Below the pieces are notes generated by a model that was not told the DNA's origin, did no database searches, and was given only the letters and a program-made list of their open reading frames with translations. This document shows, piece by piece, positions 50,501 through 62,359 of a DNA stretch of 64,000 bases. The translations under genes were made by a program, and so were the position numbers. Each line of letters starts with the position of its first letter. Position 1 is the stretch's first letter. The stretch comes from Escallonia rubra (lineage: Eukaryota > Streptophyta > Magnoliopsida > Escalloniales > Escalloniaceae), in assembly GCA_033065855.1 (NCBI GenBank), contig JAVXUO010001427.1:372001-436000 (forward strand), written 5' to 3'.

Positions 50501-53500
50501 ATGAAAGATTTGTTTTTGCATTCAAAAGTACACTTACTCTTTGTTCTTCTGCAGATTGCTTTTACCTTTCTGGTTTATCCTGCTTTAATATTGGCATACA
50601 TGGGTCAAGCTGCTTACTTATCAAAGCATCACAGCACCACCTACCACATAAGTTATTATCTCTCTGTTCCAGGTAATACTCTCGTCATTTTACGAGCTAT
50701 AACGAAGTTTGTTTAGGTTATCTACATGCCCTGTGCCAGTCTCCAAGGGTGCCAAGGTTCAAGGCAGAACTTGGGCAAGCACTTACCCAGCTTGAAGAGG
50801 AACCATGATTATAATTACTACGTGTTGTTAAGTAAATTATTGTTATTTCCGTTACTATCATTAGTATTATTAGAATATAATGATTGTCATTGACATGATT
50901 GCCTTACACACATTGATCATCATTGGCGATCTCCCATTTCTGTTGTCTATTACTTCTTTTCAGCTTGTCGTTGCATGGCATCCACGTGATAAAGGTACAC
51001 ATAGGAACGTTGGCACAGAACCATGTCAACACCTTCCAGGGTAATTGAACTGCAGAGAAGACTTTATAGCTTTTCATGCTGAACCATCTATTTCTGTTAG
51101 TAGCTTGAAGACAAAGATTACTGTTGTCAACCAAGTAGTCACAGTTGATTGATGGTTGTGTTGTTGTCCCACAGCTAATCGAACTTCAAATGATTCTATT
51201 AAGTGTACCATATTTCTGCTTATGCAGATTAATAAAAAGTGATTGAGAACATAACTTATCTCAGTAAAGTTCCTTAACTACGATCTTTTTATATCTGCTG
51301 TAGTGCTCTCTTTGTGAATAGCGTACAACTTAAAAGTGCTTCACCTGGGGTATCAGCACTTAAAATTGCTTTAGAAATTCTGAGCTTGAATTTCTCTTTA
51401 CTAGCCAAGCATGTGCTGAATAGGCTCATTGGAGTTCATTCTCTAGGAGAATTTTTTTTGAACTTTTCTGTGCTCTTATAATGGGTGTTTGGTGTTGTGT
51501 AACGAGGATTTTCTGTGAAAAAAAATTGTTTTGCGTTGAGATTGATTAATTGCAGTTCTGTTTGGACCTTGGGAATTGGTTTCCACGGTGACCTTATCTG
51601 GTGTGTCATGGCTTCGATCTCATTACAATTAGTCTTGTTCCCGCCGTTAGTCCATTTCTATGAAGTTGGATATGTATGTATGAACCCGCCTATGAGTTTA
51701 AGACTGTGTAGTTCCTCCTGGTCCTGTCCTAGTTGATGCTGCTTAAATGACTTGCGACTTCAAATTAGGACAAGTTTTCTTTACAGTTCATGCCTTGGAG
51801 TTCACTAGCATATTAGCTTCTTTTTCTAGCTAATGTTTCATGCATGCAGAAAGTGTACGGTGGCCAGTGCTTGGAGTAGCGATCCTTGCATCCGTTGTGG
51901 GAAGTCAAGCAATCATCAGCGGAACATTCTCTATCATCAACCAGAGTCAATCACTGGGTTGTTTTCCAAGGGTTAAGGTTGTTCACACGTCTGATAAAAT
52001 ACATGGCCAGATCTACATCCCTGAGATCAATTGGGTGCTCATGGTCCTCTGCATAGCCGTGACTATTGGGTTCAGAGACACCAAACATATGGGGAATGCA
52101 TCAGGTAGGTTACAGATAACCATGTTTCTTGGTTGTACCGTGGTTAAGTATATCAATGCAAAATATTGATGTCGACTTGCTTAAACTTCAAGCTCGTATT
52201 AAACCGCAAGACTACCATCAAAACCATCTGTAAGGCAATGTTTGAACTATCGTTCTTCTGTTAGAAGGGAATGGTTTTATATATCACTACCTTCTAGATT
52301 AACTAACATAAGGTGTCATCTTTACCATTCTTCCACAAGATCAAACCACGCTTTACCGTGCATGGAAGTCTTGTCAGCTATCTTTTTTTGTAAAAGGAAA
52401 TTTAATAAGCAACTCTAACACTGATCAGAAAGTAACTTTCAAGTATGAGATCTGTGTGCGCTAGTAACATGTAAGGAGACATTTCAACATTGATAATTAT
52501 ACCTGGGTGTTATCAATTGCAGGGTTAGCAGTGATGGCGGTAATGCTAGTGACCACTTGCCTGACATCCTTGGTCATCATCCTCTGTTGGAACAAGCCTC
52601 CAATTTTAGCTTTTTCTTTCCTACTTTTCTTTGGGTCTATTGAACTACTATACTTCTCAGCTTCCCTTATCAAGTTCCTTGAAGGTGCCTGGCTTCCCAT
52701 TCTCCTTGCTCTCTTCCTTGTTACGGTAATGTTTGTTTGGCACTACGCCACCATCAAGAAATATGAATATGACCTCCATAACAAGGTTTCCTTGGAATGG
52801 CTCTTAGCCTTGGGTCCAAGCTTGGGCATTGCTCGAGTTCCTGGAATAGGTCTTGTATTTACTGATCTCACGTCTGGCATTCCTGCAAACTTCTCACGAT
52901 TTGTTACCAATCTCCCCGCCTTCCACCGTATCCTTGTTTTTGTGTGTGTAAAATCAGTACCAGTTCCTTTTGTGCCTCCAGCTGAGCGTTATCTTGTTGG
53001 CCGTGTGGGTCCTTCAGCTCATAGGTCCTACAGGTGCATTGTCCGTTACGGGTACCGTGATGTGCATCAGGATGTCGATTCTTTTGAGTCTGAACTTGTT
53101 AACAGGCTGGCCGACTTTATCCGCTATGATTGGTGCCGGGTGCATGGTGTTGATAGTACAAATAATGATGATGATGGATCTCGATCTTGTGGTTCCTCAA
53201 GTGATTGTAGATTGGCAGTGATAGGGACTGTAGCATTCTCTGGTACACCAGCTTTTGAAATTGAGGAATGTGTGCAACCAGCAAGTGTATCTGTTGGGTT
53301 CACTACAGTTGAGAGTGTGACAGATATTATGGAGATGGAGCCAATCGGTGCTGTGGAAAGAAGAGTGAGGTTCGTGGTTGATGACGAGTCTGAAGCCGAT
53401 GCCCAGTCTGAAACAGATATACAACTGCGAGAAGAGCTAGAAGATTTGTTTGCGGCTCAACAAGCTGGAACTGCATTCATACTCGGAAACTCGCATGTCA

Positions 53501-53646
53501 AAGCTAAGCAGGGATCCTCTCCGTGGAAGAGGCTGGCAATCAATTTCGGGTATAATTTTCTGAGGAGAAATTGCAGGGGAGCAGACGTAGCACTCAAGGT
53601 TCCTCCAGCATCTCTCCTTGAGGTCGGCATGGTGTATGTTGTGTAA
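47569..53646 (+). CDS. KUP2: KUP/HAK/KT potassium transporter, KUP2-like, 9 coding exons, 794 aa
   Basis: Moves potassium across membranes together with protons. Coding exons: 47569-47607, 47727-47961, 48039-48284, 48364-48417, 49309-49569, 50192-50244, 50555-50672, 51850-52104, 52523-53646 (2385 bases, stop after VGMVYVV). The family signature [14 protein letters not shown] starts at residue 29, followed by [51 protein letters not shown] and [18 protein letters not shown]. About 12 hydrophobic segments are followed by a cytosolic C-terminal region of roughly 250 residues within the last exon. The N-terminus MDLAYGKC and the 794-aa length resemble Arabidopsis KUP2 (SHY3), a cluster II member linked to cell expansion; that assignment is from memory. 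A leader intron precedes the gene. Transport role inferred from the family. Confidence 0.95.
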
Positions 53647-54305
53647 GCTATGGATGTACTTAGTCTACTGCTTATGTCATATAGAGTTAGTCTTTCAGGA
53701 AATATGCATGTAAAGTGATTGTGTAGATTAATAGGAAAATAGTGCTTTGAAGTGTATTTAACATTAGCTGAATGGAGAGAAATGAAAATGAAAATCTCTC
53801 CTTTTCTTGCCTGAACATAGATTAATCGAAAAATAGTTACTAATGTTTGGCCATAAACTTGCCAAAAATTGAGTTTGACCCAAACGATTAAACCGTCCAA
53901 ACCGATCCATTCAATTTGTTCAACCCGCGGAACTAAACTGTTTAATTATATTTCATTCCTCCCCCCCTTCCAAATCGAGGTTGTTAAGTTCGATCTGGTA
54001 TTCAACTTGCAAATCGAACCGACCGAACCGTGTTCTCAAGAGAGGCTTGATCGTAAAATTAAAATTGCACCTCTTAAATTGTGTAGTCAACCAAAGGACC
54101 ACGTACTCTCAAATTAGCCACCAGGTACTCAGTGGTAACCATCTTCTTTCAATGACACGTGGCAGTAGTCCAGTGGCTGAACTAAGGAAAAACACTAGGC
54201 TGCAAAATAGTGCCACTTGATGTCTAAGTTATCTCACAGGACTAGATATAAGGTCCAGAGAAGACTGAATCTTTGAGAGAGGGGGAGAGAGAGAGAGGAA
54301 CAGGC
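53647..54305. other. Spacer between KUP2-like and plastid protein genes
   Basis: Contains the 3' UTR of the transporter and the promoter of the next gene. A (GA)n run at 54275-54298 lies just before the start codon of the downstream gene. No other gene supported. Confidence 0.6.
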
Positions 54306-55084
54306 ATGGGACTCAGAGCTCTGCCCTTGTCACCTTCACAAAATGGCTTCCTTCCTAAACTGGGAGTTGCACAAAACTTGTCCGCATGTAATCTCAACAG
54401 AAGCTCCAAGTTAAGAGTGGTATCAGCCAAGTCAGAGAAGGAGGGTAAGGAAGAAGAGCCGAAGAAGAGGAAGCAGAATCTGTTTGAAAGTGTAACAGAA
54501 GCCCTGGATTTTGCCCAAGTTAGATCAGCAGAGGATGCTCTGCTTCTGGATGATGCCAGGGAAGCAACAAAATCAGGAGAGAAAATGACCAGAGAACAGG
54601 TAACCTCATCATTTGTTTTCATGTATGGGGATCAAACTATAGTGTATTCGTTCTGTCTCAACTGCTAATTGAGACTTCTTATGTGTTGCAGTATGGTGCT
54701 CTTCGAAGAAAAATTGGAGGGACATACAAAGATTTCTTCAAATCCTACGTTGATGGTATAGTCATTAATTAACTTTGATCCCCCATTACCCTCAAATTCA
54801 TAAAAGAAGGAGAGACGAATCATCTGGAGTTGCTGGGGTAGAAGCTGAAGTTACTAAAATGGAGTTTTTGTTGCTCTTTTCTGACCTCAAAACATCTTGT
54901 GTTCTTCTTTTCAGTTGATGGGGAATATGTGGAAGAGGGCTGGGTTGACAAAACGTGCAAAGTCTGCAAGAAGGATACCAAGGGTGAGCCGAGGCAAGTT
55001 GACAAGTTTGGGAGATACATTCACGTAGCATGTGCAGAGAAGTCCAAATCTGGAAACTTTTTTACCAGGCTCTTCTCAGGATGA
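54306..55084 (+). CDS. Small plastid protein of unknown function with a Cys/His cluster, 3 exons, 175 aa
   Basis: Exons 54306-54599, 54692-54755 and 54915-55084 (528 bases, TGA stop). The first 40 or so residues (MGLRALPLSPSQNGFLPKLG...) are rich in Ser, Leu and Asn and almost free of acids, as in a chloroplast transit peptide, and RVVSAKSEKE looks like the usual cleavage zone. Then come a charged stretch (KEEEPKKRKQ), a helical region with SVTEALDFAQVRSAEDALLL and REQYGALRRKIGGTYKDFF, and a C-terminal module VDKTCKVCKKDT...HVACAEK, whose CxxC and HxxC pairs could bind zinc. I recall similar proteins across land plants but know no function or name. Plastid location is inferred from the N-terminus. 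It could serve as a redox- or metal-binding accessory protein, but nothing in the sequence proves that. Confidence 0.88.
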
Positions 55085-55856
55085 AGGAGACGAGTCAACA
55101 ACTGGTCCAGCTCTTGAAATTCTGTGACAGGACTGTCATCAAATTGACACAAATGGTTGATATGGTTATCGTTCCATCTTTTCCCAGATTCTGTAGCTTA
55201 TTACACATGACAAAGCACGAAATGGAGACAGGACATTCATCCATTTTACAGCCCTTCATAAATTGTATCTATGCACCATTCATAGCTAGCTTTATGGATT
55301 TCCCTGTTCAATCTGAGAGGTGGCTCAAATTATAAAACAAAACTTGAAAGAGTAGTGTCACATAAACACAAGATTTCCTGTTACCTCATCATATTTAAGG
55401 GCTTCTCATTGCCTTGCTATATGCCCCATTTTAAGGTGGCAACAGCTTTACTTCCTTATCTATCATGTAAGCTTTGCTTGCAAGTTTAATTGAAAGCAGA
55501 AATTAAGTGGGGAACAAGAGGATATGTCTCCATTCAAATTCCTTGTGAACTACTCCATAGTATCAAAATCTGTTTTGGAGTTGAGTTGGATCGAGAAAAA
55601 ATGAAGCAACGCAAAACAACTAAACAATAATAGAGCTGTCCCGTTCGACTATTTTTGTTCATTTTTGGTATGTGATGAAGCGACTAAATTTAATACCATA
55701 ATGAAAGTGTCTGAATTGTACTAAGTTACAAGGAATTATTTATTTTTAGACCGTCAAATGCAAACGATGTTTTGTTGTTGAATAATGTATTAATCATAAA
55801 TTAAGATGGAAGCAAAACGTAACCAACTTTCCTAAACCGCATCATAATAGCTCAAA
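55085..55856. other. Spacer between the plastid protein gene and ETG1
   Basis: Holds the 3' UTR of the plastid protein gene and the upstream part of the ETG1 promoter. Open frames here are short and unsupported. No repeat recognised. Confidence 0.55.
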
Positions 55857-55915
55857 TTGGCGGGAAGACACGTCAACGACATTTGGCGGGAAAATAGACC
55901 TACTTAGCGCGGGAA
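55857..55915. promoter_or_regulatory. Cluster of three E2F-like sites
   Basis: TTGGCGGGAA at 55857-55866, TTTGGCGGGAAA at 55882-55893 and GCGCGGGAA at 55907-55915. The middle one matches the E2F consensus TTTSSCGS exactly; the other two match its inverse core CGGGAA. They lie 80 to 140 bases before the ETG1 start codon. ETG1 was named as an E2F target gene, so S-phase control by E2F-DP is a well-grounded inference. Confidence 0.8.
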
Positions 55916-55994
55916 GGCAATGGCGGCAGCATATTTCCATCGGACCACAGACACGCACAAACACAGAGGGAGTGTAGAGAGGAGAGAGAGAACA

Positions 55995-58900
55995 ATGGTG
56001 GGGAGACCGTATGATTGTCTGGCCAACCCCCTCGGAGCCGTACGATTGACCTTCGATAAGGCCGTCGCCTCGGGATCCGATCCGGCCACGTTGGGCGGCA
56101 AGGACTGGGGCGCCACCGATCTCTTCCGCGAGTTCCTTTACGACAACGGCGGCCTCTCTCAGGTCCTCTATCCCTTCACGTCTTACTCGCTCCTCTTTTT
56201 GATCTAACCGATTAGCCTCATCATTATCACTATAGTCCTATCGAGGTTTTATTTAGAACCCTAGGGTTCAAGTTCTTATATTCTGCTCTTGATTCCTATG
56301 AATTGAAGTAAAACAGTGTTAGTTATTGGGCTCCAAGAATCACAATCATTTGCTGTGTGGGGATCATGAATACTACATCAGTTCTATTGGATCTTCTCCT
56401 TGACCTTTTACAAATTTCTAGAATAGACTAAGCACATGAAAACGTTGACTTCACTCACTAATTTTATACTAGGTCGACTTGCCAGACGATACTTATGAAA
56501 AGTCTCTTTCATTATGGAACGAAGGGAGTAGCTTTTGCTGAATATGAAAAGTCTTATAGGGTTAATTGCTTTTACAGGTTATGAATATCTTGGGTGATGT
56601 TTTCTGTTTGATGATACATTCACTTCTCATCAAATTTGAATTGTGAGAACTGTTAATTGTTGCACCCAAAAAAGAAGAAGAAGAGAACTGTTAATTGAGC
56701 AAACTGTACTGTCCAGTTACTTCAAAGCAATCAAAATTCACAAATTTGCAAATGCAAATGCTGATCGATTGCTAATTGCCCGCTCACGTTATAGTGGCCT
56801 CATGTCTGTTTTGTGTATTGAAATGGCATGTGCTGCCTTCTTCATTTTTTGATGGACTGGATTTGATGCATGATGGGTTAGGTGCCAGTACTTAGTGCCT
56901 CGACTGTGCACTCGATTCAACCCAATTCTCTTGTTCGATTTCGAGGAATGATACAAGACATGCTGGGTAACGAATTTTATGTTGGTGCTTATAAGGTACT
57001 TTTGGTCTCCCTTTATCTCCTGTTGAATCTTCACTTTGTTTCCATACTTAGAACTTGACCATTGAAATATGGTTTGTCTTCTCCATATAAGAATGGAGAC
57101 GTGTGGGGTACCAACAAGTTTACAGATGTATGCCAATATTCCATGGATTCTTCTTGCGACACGCGAATTTGGGAACGCCGTTTGCTGTACTGTGTTCCTG
57201 TGAGTCTTATGTCTTTTTGCAGTCATCGCACATAGATATTTACTTTGATCAGTTGGGCTACATGGCCTTTTCTGGAGTGAGATGTTATAGGATGTTTCTA
57301 GGCTCTCACGTCATTACTACTCGCTGTGGTTTCTGCACAAGTTGATGCAAGCTATGTTTGTTCACGTTCTTACTTTTTAGGTTCCGGGGCAGAATTACTG
57401 GACTGATTCTTCTTCTGAAGCTGTGAATAATCCATGTACAAATTCAACATCCTCACCGCGGGAGAAGCGCCTAAGGGAGGATGACGCAGTTGCTGATTAC
57501 ATGGATATGCAAGTAATGCCATTTCCTCAGCTTTATGCAATTTTACAAGTTTGCACTCATCTGCTCAAGAGACTCGATTGTCTTTTTCTTGGACTGTCAA
57601 AATGGAACAACAGTTTAGTTACTCACTTCAATTCAAAGGGGGAAATTTTCATTTTTACTCTTCTAGTTGGAGTTTTCTGATTTCAGCGTGCATATTGATT
57701 TTTATCTTCAATGTTAGGTTTCAGGTGAAGAGTTTCAGAGTCCTCCATGTGCGAAAAAGATGGTAAGACCACGATTTTCTACATTCTATCTATCTTCTTT
57801 CATCGGGAAAGGGGGAAGACTCGACTAGATTGATTTATTCATCCAAGTTCTTAGCTTAAGGAGGAATAAAGAATTTTGTTAGTGTAAGAATCATATCTGG
57901 AGGCTGATGATAGGTAGGGGTATTATACTATTCTTGGGTTAGATTTGACTTTCATTGAACACTGGCGCGGAAATGCTTTAGCTTCCATTATGGTACAAAA
58001 CTCTTTTATACTCGTGATTAGTGTGTAACTTGTATTCCTTTGTTAGCGAGAGGGTGGACTTCCTTCCCAGTCTTCTCGTCCGCAGGAGTCTACTAGTGAG
58101 GCAACTTGTTCTGGTACAATCATGATGCCGGAATTTGACCACAAATCCTTTCCCTGTCTCGTGAAGGTAAAGGTCATGTCTTTTCTTGGTGCACTTGCCT
58201 TTTCCATCTCATTTTCTCCATTACATGTTCAACTCTAAAGTTTCTTACATGTCAATTTATTTGAGCAGATATATGACTCTCCAGACTCTGACTTGAAGCT
58301 GAATGATGTATTTGAGTTTGTTGGTGTCCTTACTCTTGATCCGGAGCTTACAGTAAGCAAAGATGACTTTTCTGATGAGTTAACAAATGGTTTCTGTGAA
58401 GATGCCTTGTCTCATCTTCCTTCTAGCAAGGTACTAATCCACTTTCAGGTTGTTTATATTTTGGTTTACTATATATCTTGCATATTGATTTACCTTTTGC
58501 AGTGTTTCAGTTTTTGGTTTTTAGATGTGGCAATCAATGATGTTGCCATTCAATATTCTAAGTACGTATGCTATCCAGTAAGGTTCCCCATGGCTTAGTA
58601 TTTCCTTTATCATGCTATCTAGCCTTTTCATTTCTTGCGCAAGTACTTATGATATCTTGGTCTAGGACAAAAATTGTACTATTAAAGTTAAATGTAATTT
58701 TAAACAATGGCGGTTGTAGACTATGTCGCTCCTAATAAATAGTATGACTTGGCAAAGTATCAACTTTAGAATCACTAAAAACTGGCCTTAATTGTATGTC
58801 CTTTTAATTTAGAAAGTTCATTGATTAGGCAAATTGTGGAAACTTGTTGAAGTATTAGGTTCAATTTAATCTAACAAGATACAAGTTAAAGATCAAGGAA

Positions 58901-61268
58901 ATAATGGCGCTGCACAAAACCAAAGTGTCCCTTAAGCACAAGGGAATTCCCCCTTACTCAATATGCAGACTCAAGATCAAACCCTAGGACTATAGCAATA
59001 TGACAATATTCTTTTAAGTTTTTTCATAGTGCTCTTGTAATACCATAAACATTCCGTGTCTTGTCAATTCAAGTCGCTTTGGAAGTAGATTGTCCATTTG
59101 ATGAGGACATATCAAATGGCAAAGATATCCTCTTTAGTTGTAACCCACTCTTTTTTCTAGGTACCAAGGCTCCACTGTATCATACACAGGAAACTCGCAG
59201 TTCATGACTTTCTTTCCGGTTCTACAGATATGGAGGTTGTTAACTTATAACTATATGATTTGCCTTGTCTTTCCGGCTTGTGCTTATTTTCTTTGTTCTA
59301 CTTTTTCATCTATACAGCCTAAAAGTGATTTGGTTAAAGGGATAAGGGAAGCTCTGTTGGGTCATCTGACTACTGTTCTTGGAAATGATGGGGTGGCAGC
59401 TAATTTCATGTTATTGCACCTTCTCTCAAGGGTATAGAATTTTGGCACTCCTACTCTAAGTTAGAGTTGCACATAAACATGACGTTTCTTGTACCAAAGC
59501 AATTATTTTTGATATGTTCCCACTACATAACACTTGTGGAGATATATGACAATTCATAATGCAGGTCCACACTAGGGTAGACACTGTTGCTGTGGGAAAA
59601 TTTTCGCTAAATTTTACCTGCTTTAGCAAGGAAAGCATGTATGTTTTTGGCAACCGCATCAAACTTGCAGTCAAGAACTTTCTACCTTTCACACATTTTC
59701 TACCTCTGACAGTGGATTATCTCAACACTGCTTCACTTGCCCCAGTAAAAGATTACGAGACAAACAGGTAGTCAAATATCTCCATTTGTGCAACACCTTA
59801 CCTGTGAATTGTTTATGTACGAACAAATTTCCAAATTGTTTTCTCACAACTTTGTATTGTAACTGCTGCAGACTTGTGTCTGGACTGCTGCAGCTAGCTG
59901 AAGGCTCGCACCTAACAATTGATGAGACTCAATTGCAATCGGGGACCCTCAATCCTACAGGGGTTGAAAATTCAAGATTGCTAAAGAATCTAATGGAGTT
60001 CCAAAAGGTAGCTACTGAGATTCGTACTTCGTGTTTTATAGGTCTACTTATCTATACTTCTTGCATGAACTTGTTTTCTTTAATTGTATGTCAGTGGTCT
60101 TTTATAACTATATGATGATATACCAGAGTTTTAAGAGTGGTTCTAGCCTACTTTGTGGAGTAACTACTTAATCAAATTACCTCCCTTTTTATTTGAGAAA
60201 GTTGTACTTAGTATGTGTTTTTTGGTTTCTTTTATATTCTCAGGTGGAGTATGACTTTAAATTCTATAAAATGGAAATGACAGCAGATGTTCAATTGCTA
60301 GTACTATCTGAGGGGAAATCTACTATCCTGCCAGCAGATTTAGTTGTTCCTTTTTGCCCAATTTCAGTGGATTCCTGTGAAATTGTGGATGTAGAAATAC
60401 TGAACTTATGGAGATGGTATTTGGCTATTCTTAAAACGTGGCCACATTCTATTGACTCAGAGATGCAGAAGGTACGAGTTAAGCTTATCAAATTACCATG
60501 TACATCATTTAGCAATGTTATACACAAGCACCCCTTTAGGTATTGGATTTCTTCTGTGTTTTTCTTCCCTGGAACTCGTAAACATTTGAACAAAATACTC
60601 CAGGCTTTACCATTCTGGTAAGCATGGCCTACACCTAGATCTTAGCTATTGAGGACTCATGATGTGCTCGTACTAGGACTTAACCTACTATCACGTTAGT
60701 ACCTTGTGTGGGATCGGATAGTCGCCTTCAAAAACAATGTGTTAAAGAAGGAAATACAGTTTTTTCCAAATGCTGTCCAAAATGCTCCTTGGGTCCAATA
60801 TAGCATTGTTCCTTGAAGTGATAGTTGGTATTCACTATGTTGTATGCTGTTAAGAGTAGAGGAAGTCTTGGCTTGCAAACCTGTCCAGTAGAAGTTGCTG
60901 TTACCGAACTCGATCTTAGTTTTTGTGATTAAATATGTAGCTTTTGACCTTAATACATTAACTAAAATTTTACAGGTGGTAGAAGATGACTTGGTGGCAG
61001 CTCGAAAAGCGGATCGGAGCTTAGGGAGCCAAGATTTTAGCAGGTTAATTGCGAAGCACAATTATGTGCCATATGCTTTTGCATTTTGTCTATGTGAACA
61101 TTTTTTCAGCCAACAATTCTTTTTTTTTTTGGCAGATTGCTGACATTGGGCCGTCTAATGGCGATAAGCTTTGGTGAGAAGTCTCTGTCACTTGAACATT
61201 GGCAAATGGTTAAAGAGCTGGAGAGGCTGAGACGGGAGAGGTTGCAAATCAAATCTGCAATTAATTAG
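55995..61268 (+). CDS. ETG1: MCM-binding protein (E2F target gene 1), 14 exons, 601 aa
   Basis: Binds MCM helicase subunits in the nucleus, helps remove or handle MCM during S phase and supports sister-chromatid cohesion (known for the plant and animal family). Exons: 55995-56162, 56882-56995, 57092-57199, 57381-57512, 57718-57762, 58047-58166, 58269-58430, 59161-59235, 59318-59431, 59565-59767, 59872-60007, 60244-60471, 60976-61043, 61136-61268 (1806 bases, TAG stop). Family marks in order: YDCLANPLGAVR at the start, GKDWGATDLF, LVRFRGMIQDMLGNEFYVG, YCVPVPGQNYW, then a variable acidic linker, KIYDSPDSDLKLNDVFEFVG, PRLHCIIHRKL, VHTRVDTVAVGKFSLNFTCF and PFTHFLPLTVDYLN. An in-frame Met at 55920 would add 25 basic residues; Met 55995 fits the family start better. 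A MITE sits in intron 1. Length is close to Arabidopsis ETG1. Confidence 0.95.
56371..56530. mobile_element. Short Stowaway-like MITE in ETG1 intron 1
   Basis: The left end reads TACTACATCAGTTCTATTGG and the right end in reverse complement TACTCCCTTCGTTCCATAAT, an imperfect Stowaway-type TIR with TA at both edges. About 160 bp, non-coding. Confidence 0.5.
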
Positions 61269-62359
61269 TAGTTGGCTCCTTGGAACAGGAAACTCCAGAA
61301 ACTGAAAAAGTTTAGTAATAATGTTAATGTAAGTAATTTGGCTCTTGTTCTTTGTGCTTTTTGGAAAGGACTACGTTGTCAATCTTCTTCATCCTCCAGC
61401 TATCTACTTAGGGATTACGCGTCCAAGGGTTACCTGCAAATTTTCTTAGACTCTGAACTTCGATTTCTATGCCAGAAAGGGTACCTAGAATGTGGATGTT
61501 CCAACATCGAAACTTGCTGTTTTCGCTGATAAAGTGAGGGGGAACCAACAGCAAATCTTGGGCTTTTAGGATCTTTTGTTCCACAACATTTCTGCTGTAA
61601 CAACGCTAGTGCAAGAGATTGCTGCTAACGTTTTGTTGTAGTTAAAGATTTTTGTAATGACAATATTTGTCGTTAAAATGCATTTAATGATATTTTTAAC
61701 TTTGTTAAAATAGAATTTTAGTCCCCAGAGAATGCCAAATATGTGACAAAGGAAAATGGACGAAATCACAAGGTGAAAGAAGTAAAGGAAGAAATAAGCC
61801 TAACAAAGTTATTTCAGTTTGGCATAATCTAATACCTTTGCCTTGGTCAACACAAATCATTATTCCGAGCTGCAAAGTATCAAGCCTTTGCTTGTGTTAG
61901 CATGCTACACTAAATATGGATCCAAACCACTGTTTAAAAAAATTTCCGATAGCATGTTAGCAACGGAAACTAAGAAAGCAGTAGTAACCTCCAAATCGGC
62001 CGCTGAGAGTCCAATGAACCGCATCGACCATTAGGTCGAGTCTGACCTTTTCTTCTTTCCTACACCGTATAAGGAGTAACTGTTAAAAATTAAAAAAAAA
62101 GTGACAAAAATTACTTTTCGTAACACGTAAATGCTATCAAGACAACGGCATTCCCCCAGAACCAAAATTCAGAAAATAATAATAATAATAATGATTATAA
62201 AGTAAAAGCCTTGAAATGCAATTTTCTTTCGTCCCATAATACCTGTCGTTGAACATTTTAGTGAGTGCACAGTGGAATACTACTGTTTATTTCGTGTTTC
62301 ACAGTGGGAAGATTTGATTCAGTCCAATACTCCATTGTCGAAGCAGTAGAGTAGAGAGG
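61269..62359. other. Spacer between ETG1 and the membrane protein gene
   Basis: Holds the 3' UTR of ETG1 (roughly to 61700) and the promoter of the next gene. A short A-run and an AAT microsatellite occur near 62089-62100 and 62177-62191. No other gene seen. Confidence 0.55.

Noticed and set aside
52497-53424. Minus-strand open frames under the last KUP2-like exon
   Set aside because: Antisense shadows of a long conserved coding exon.
54242-54622. 126-residue minus-strand Ser-rich frame
   Set aside because: Antisense of the plastid protein first exon; Ser comes from Arg/Glu/Ala codons read backwards.
62220-62280. TTCTTTCGTCCCATAATACC looks like one end of a Stowaway-type MITE
   Set aside because: No matching inverse end was found within a few hundred bases.
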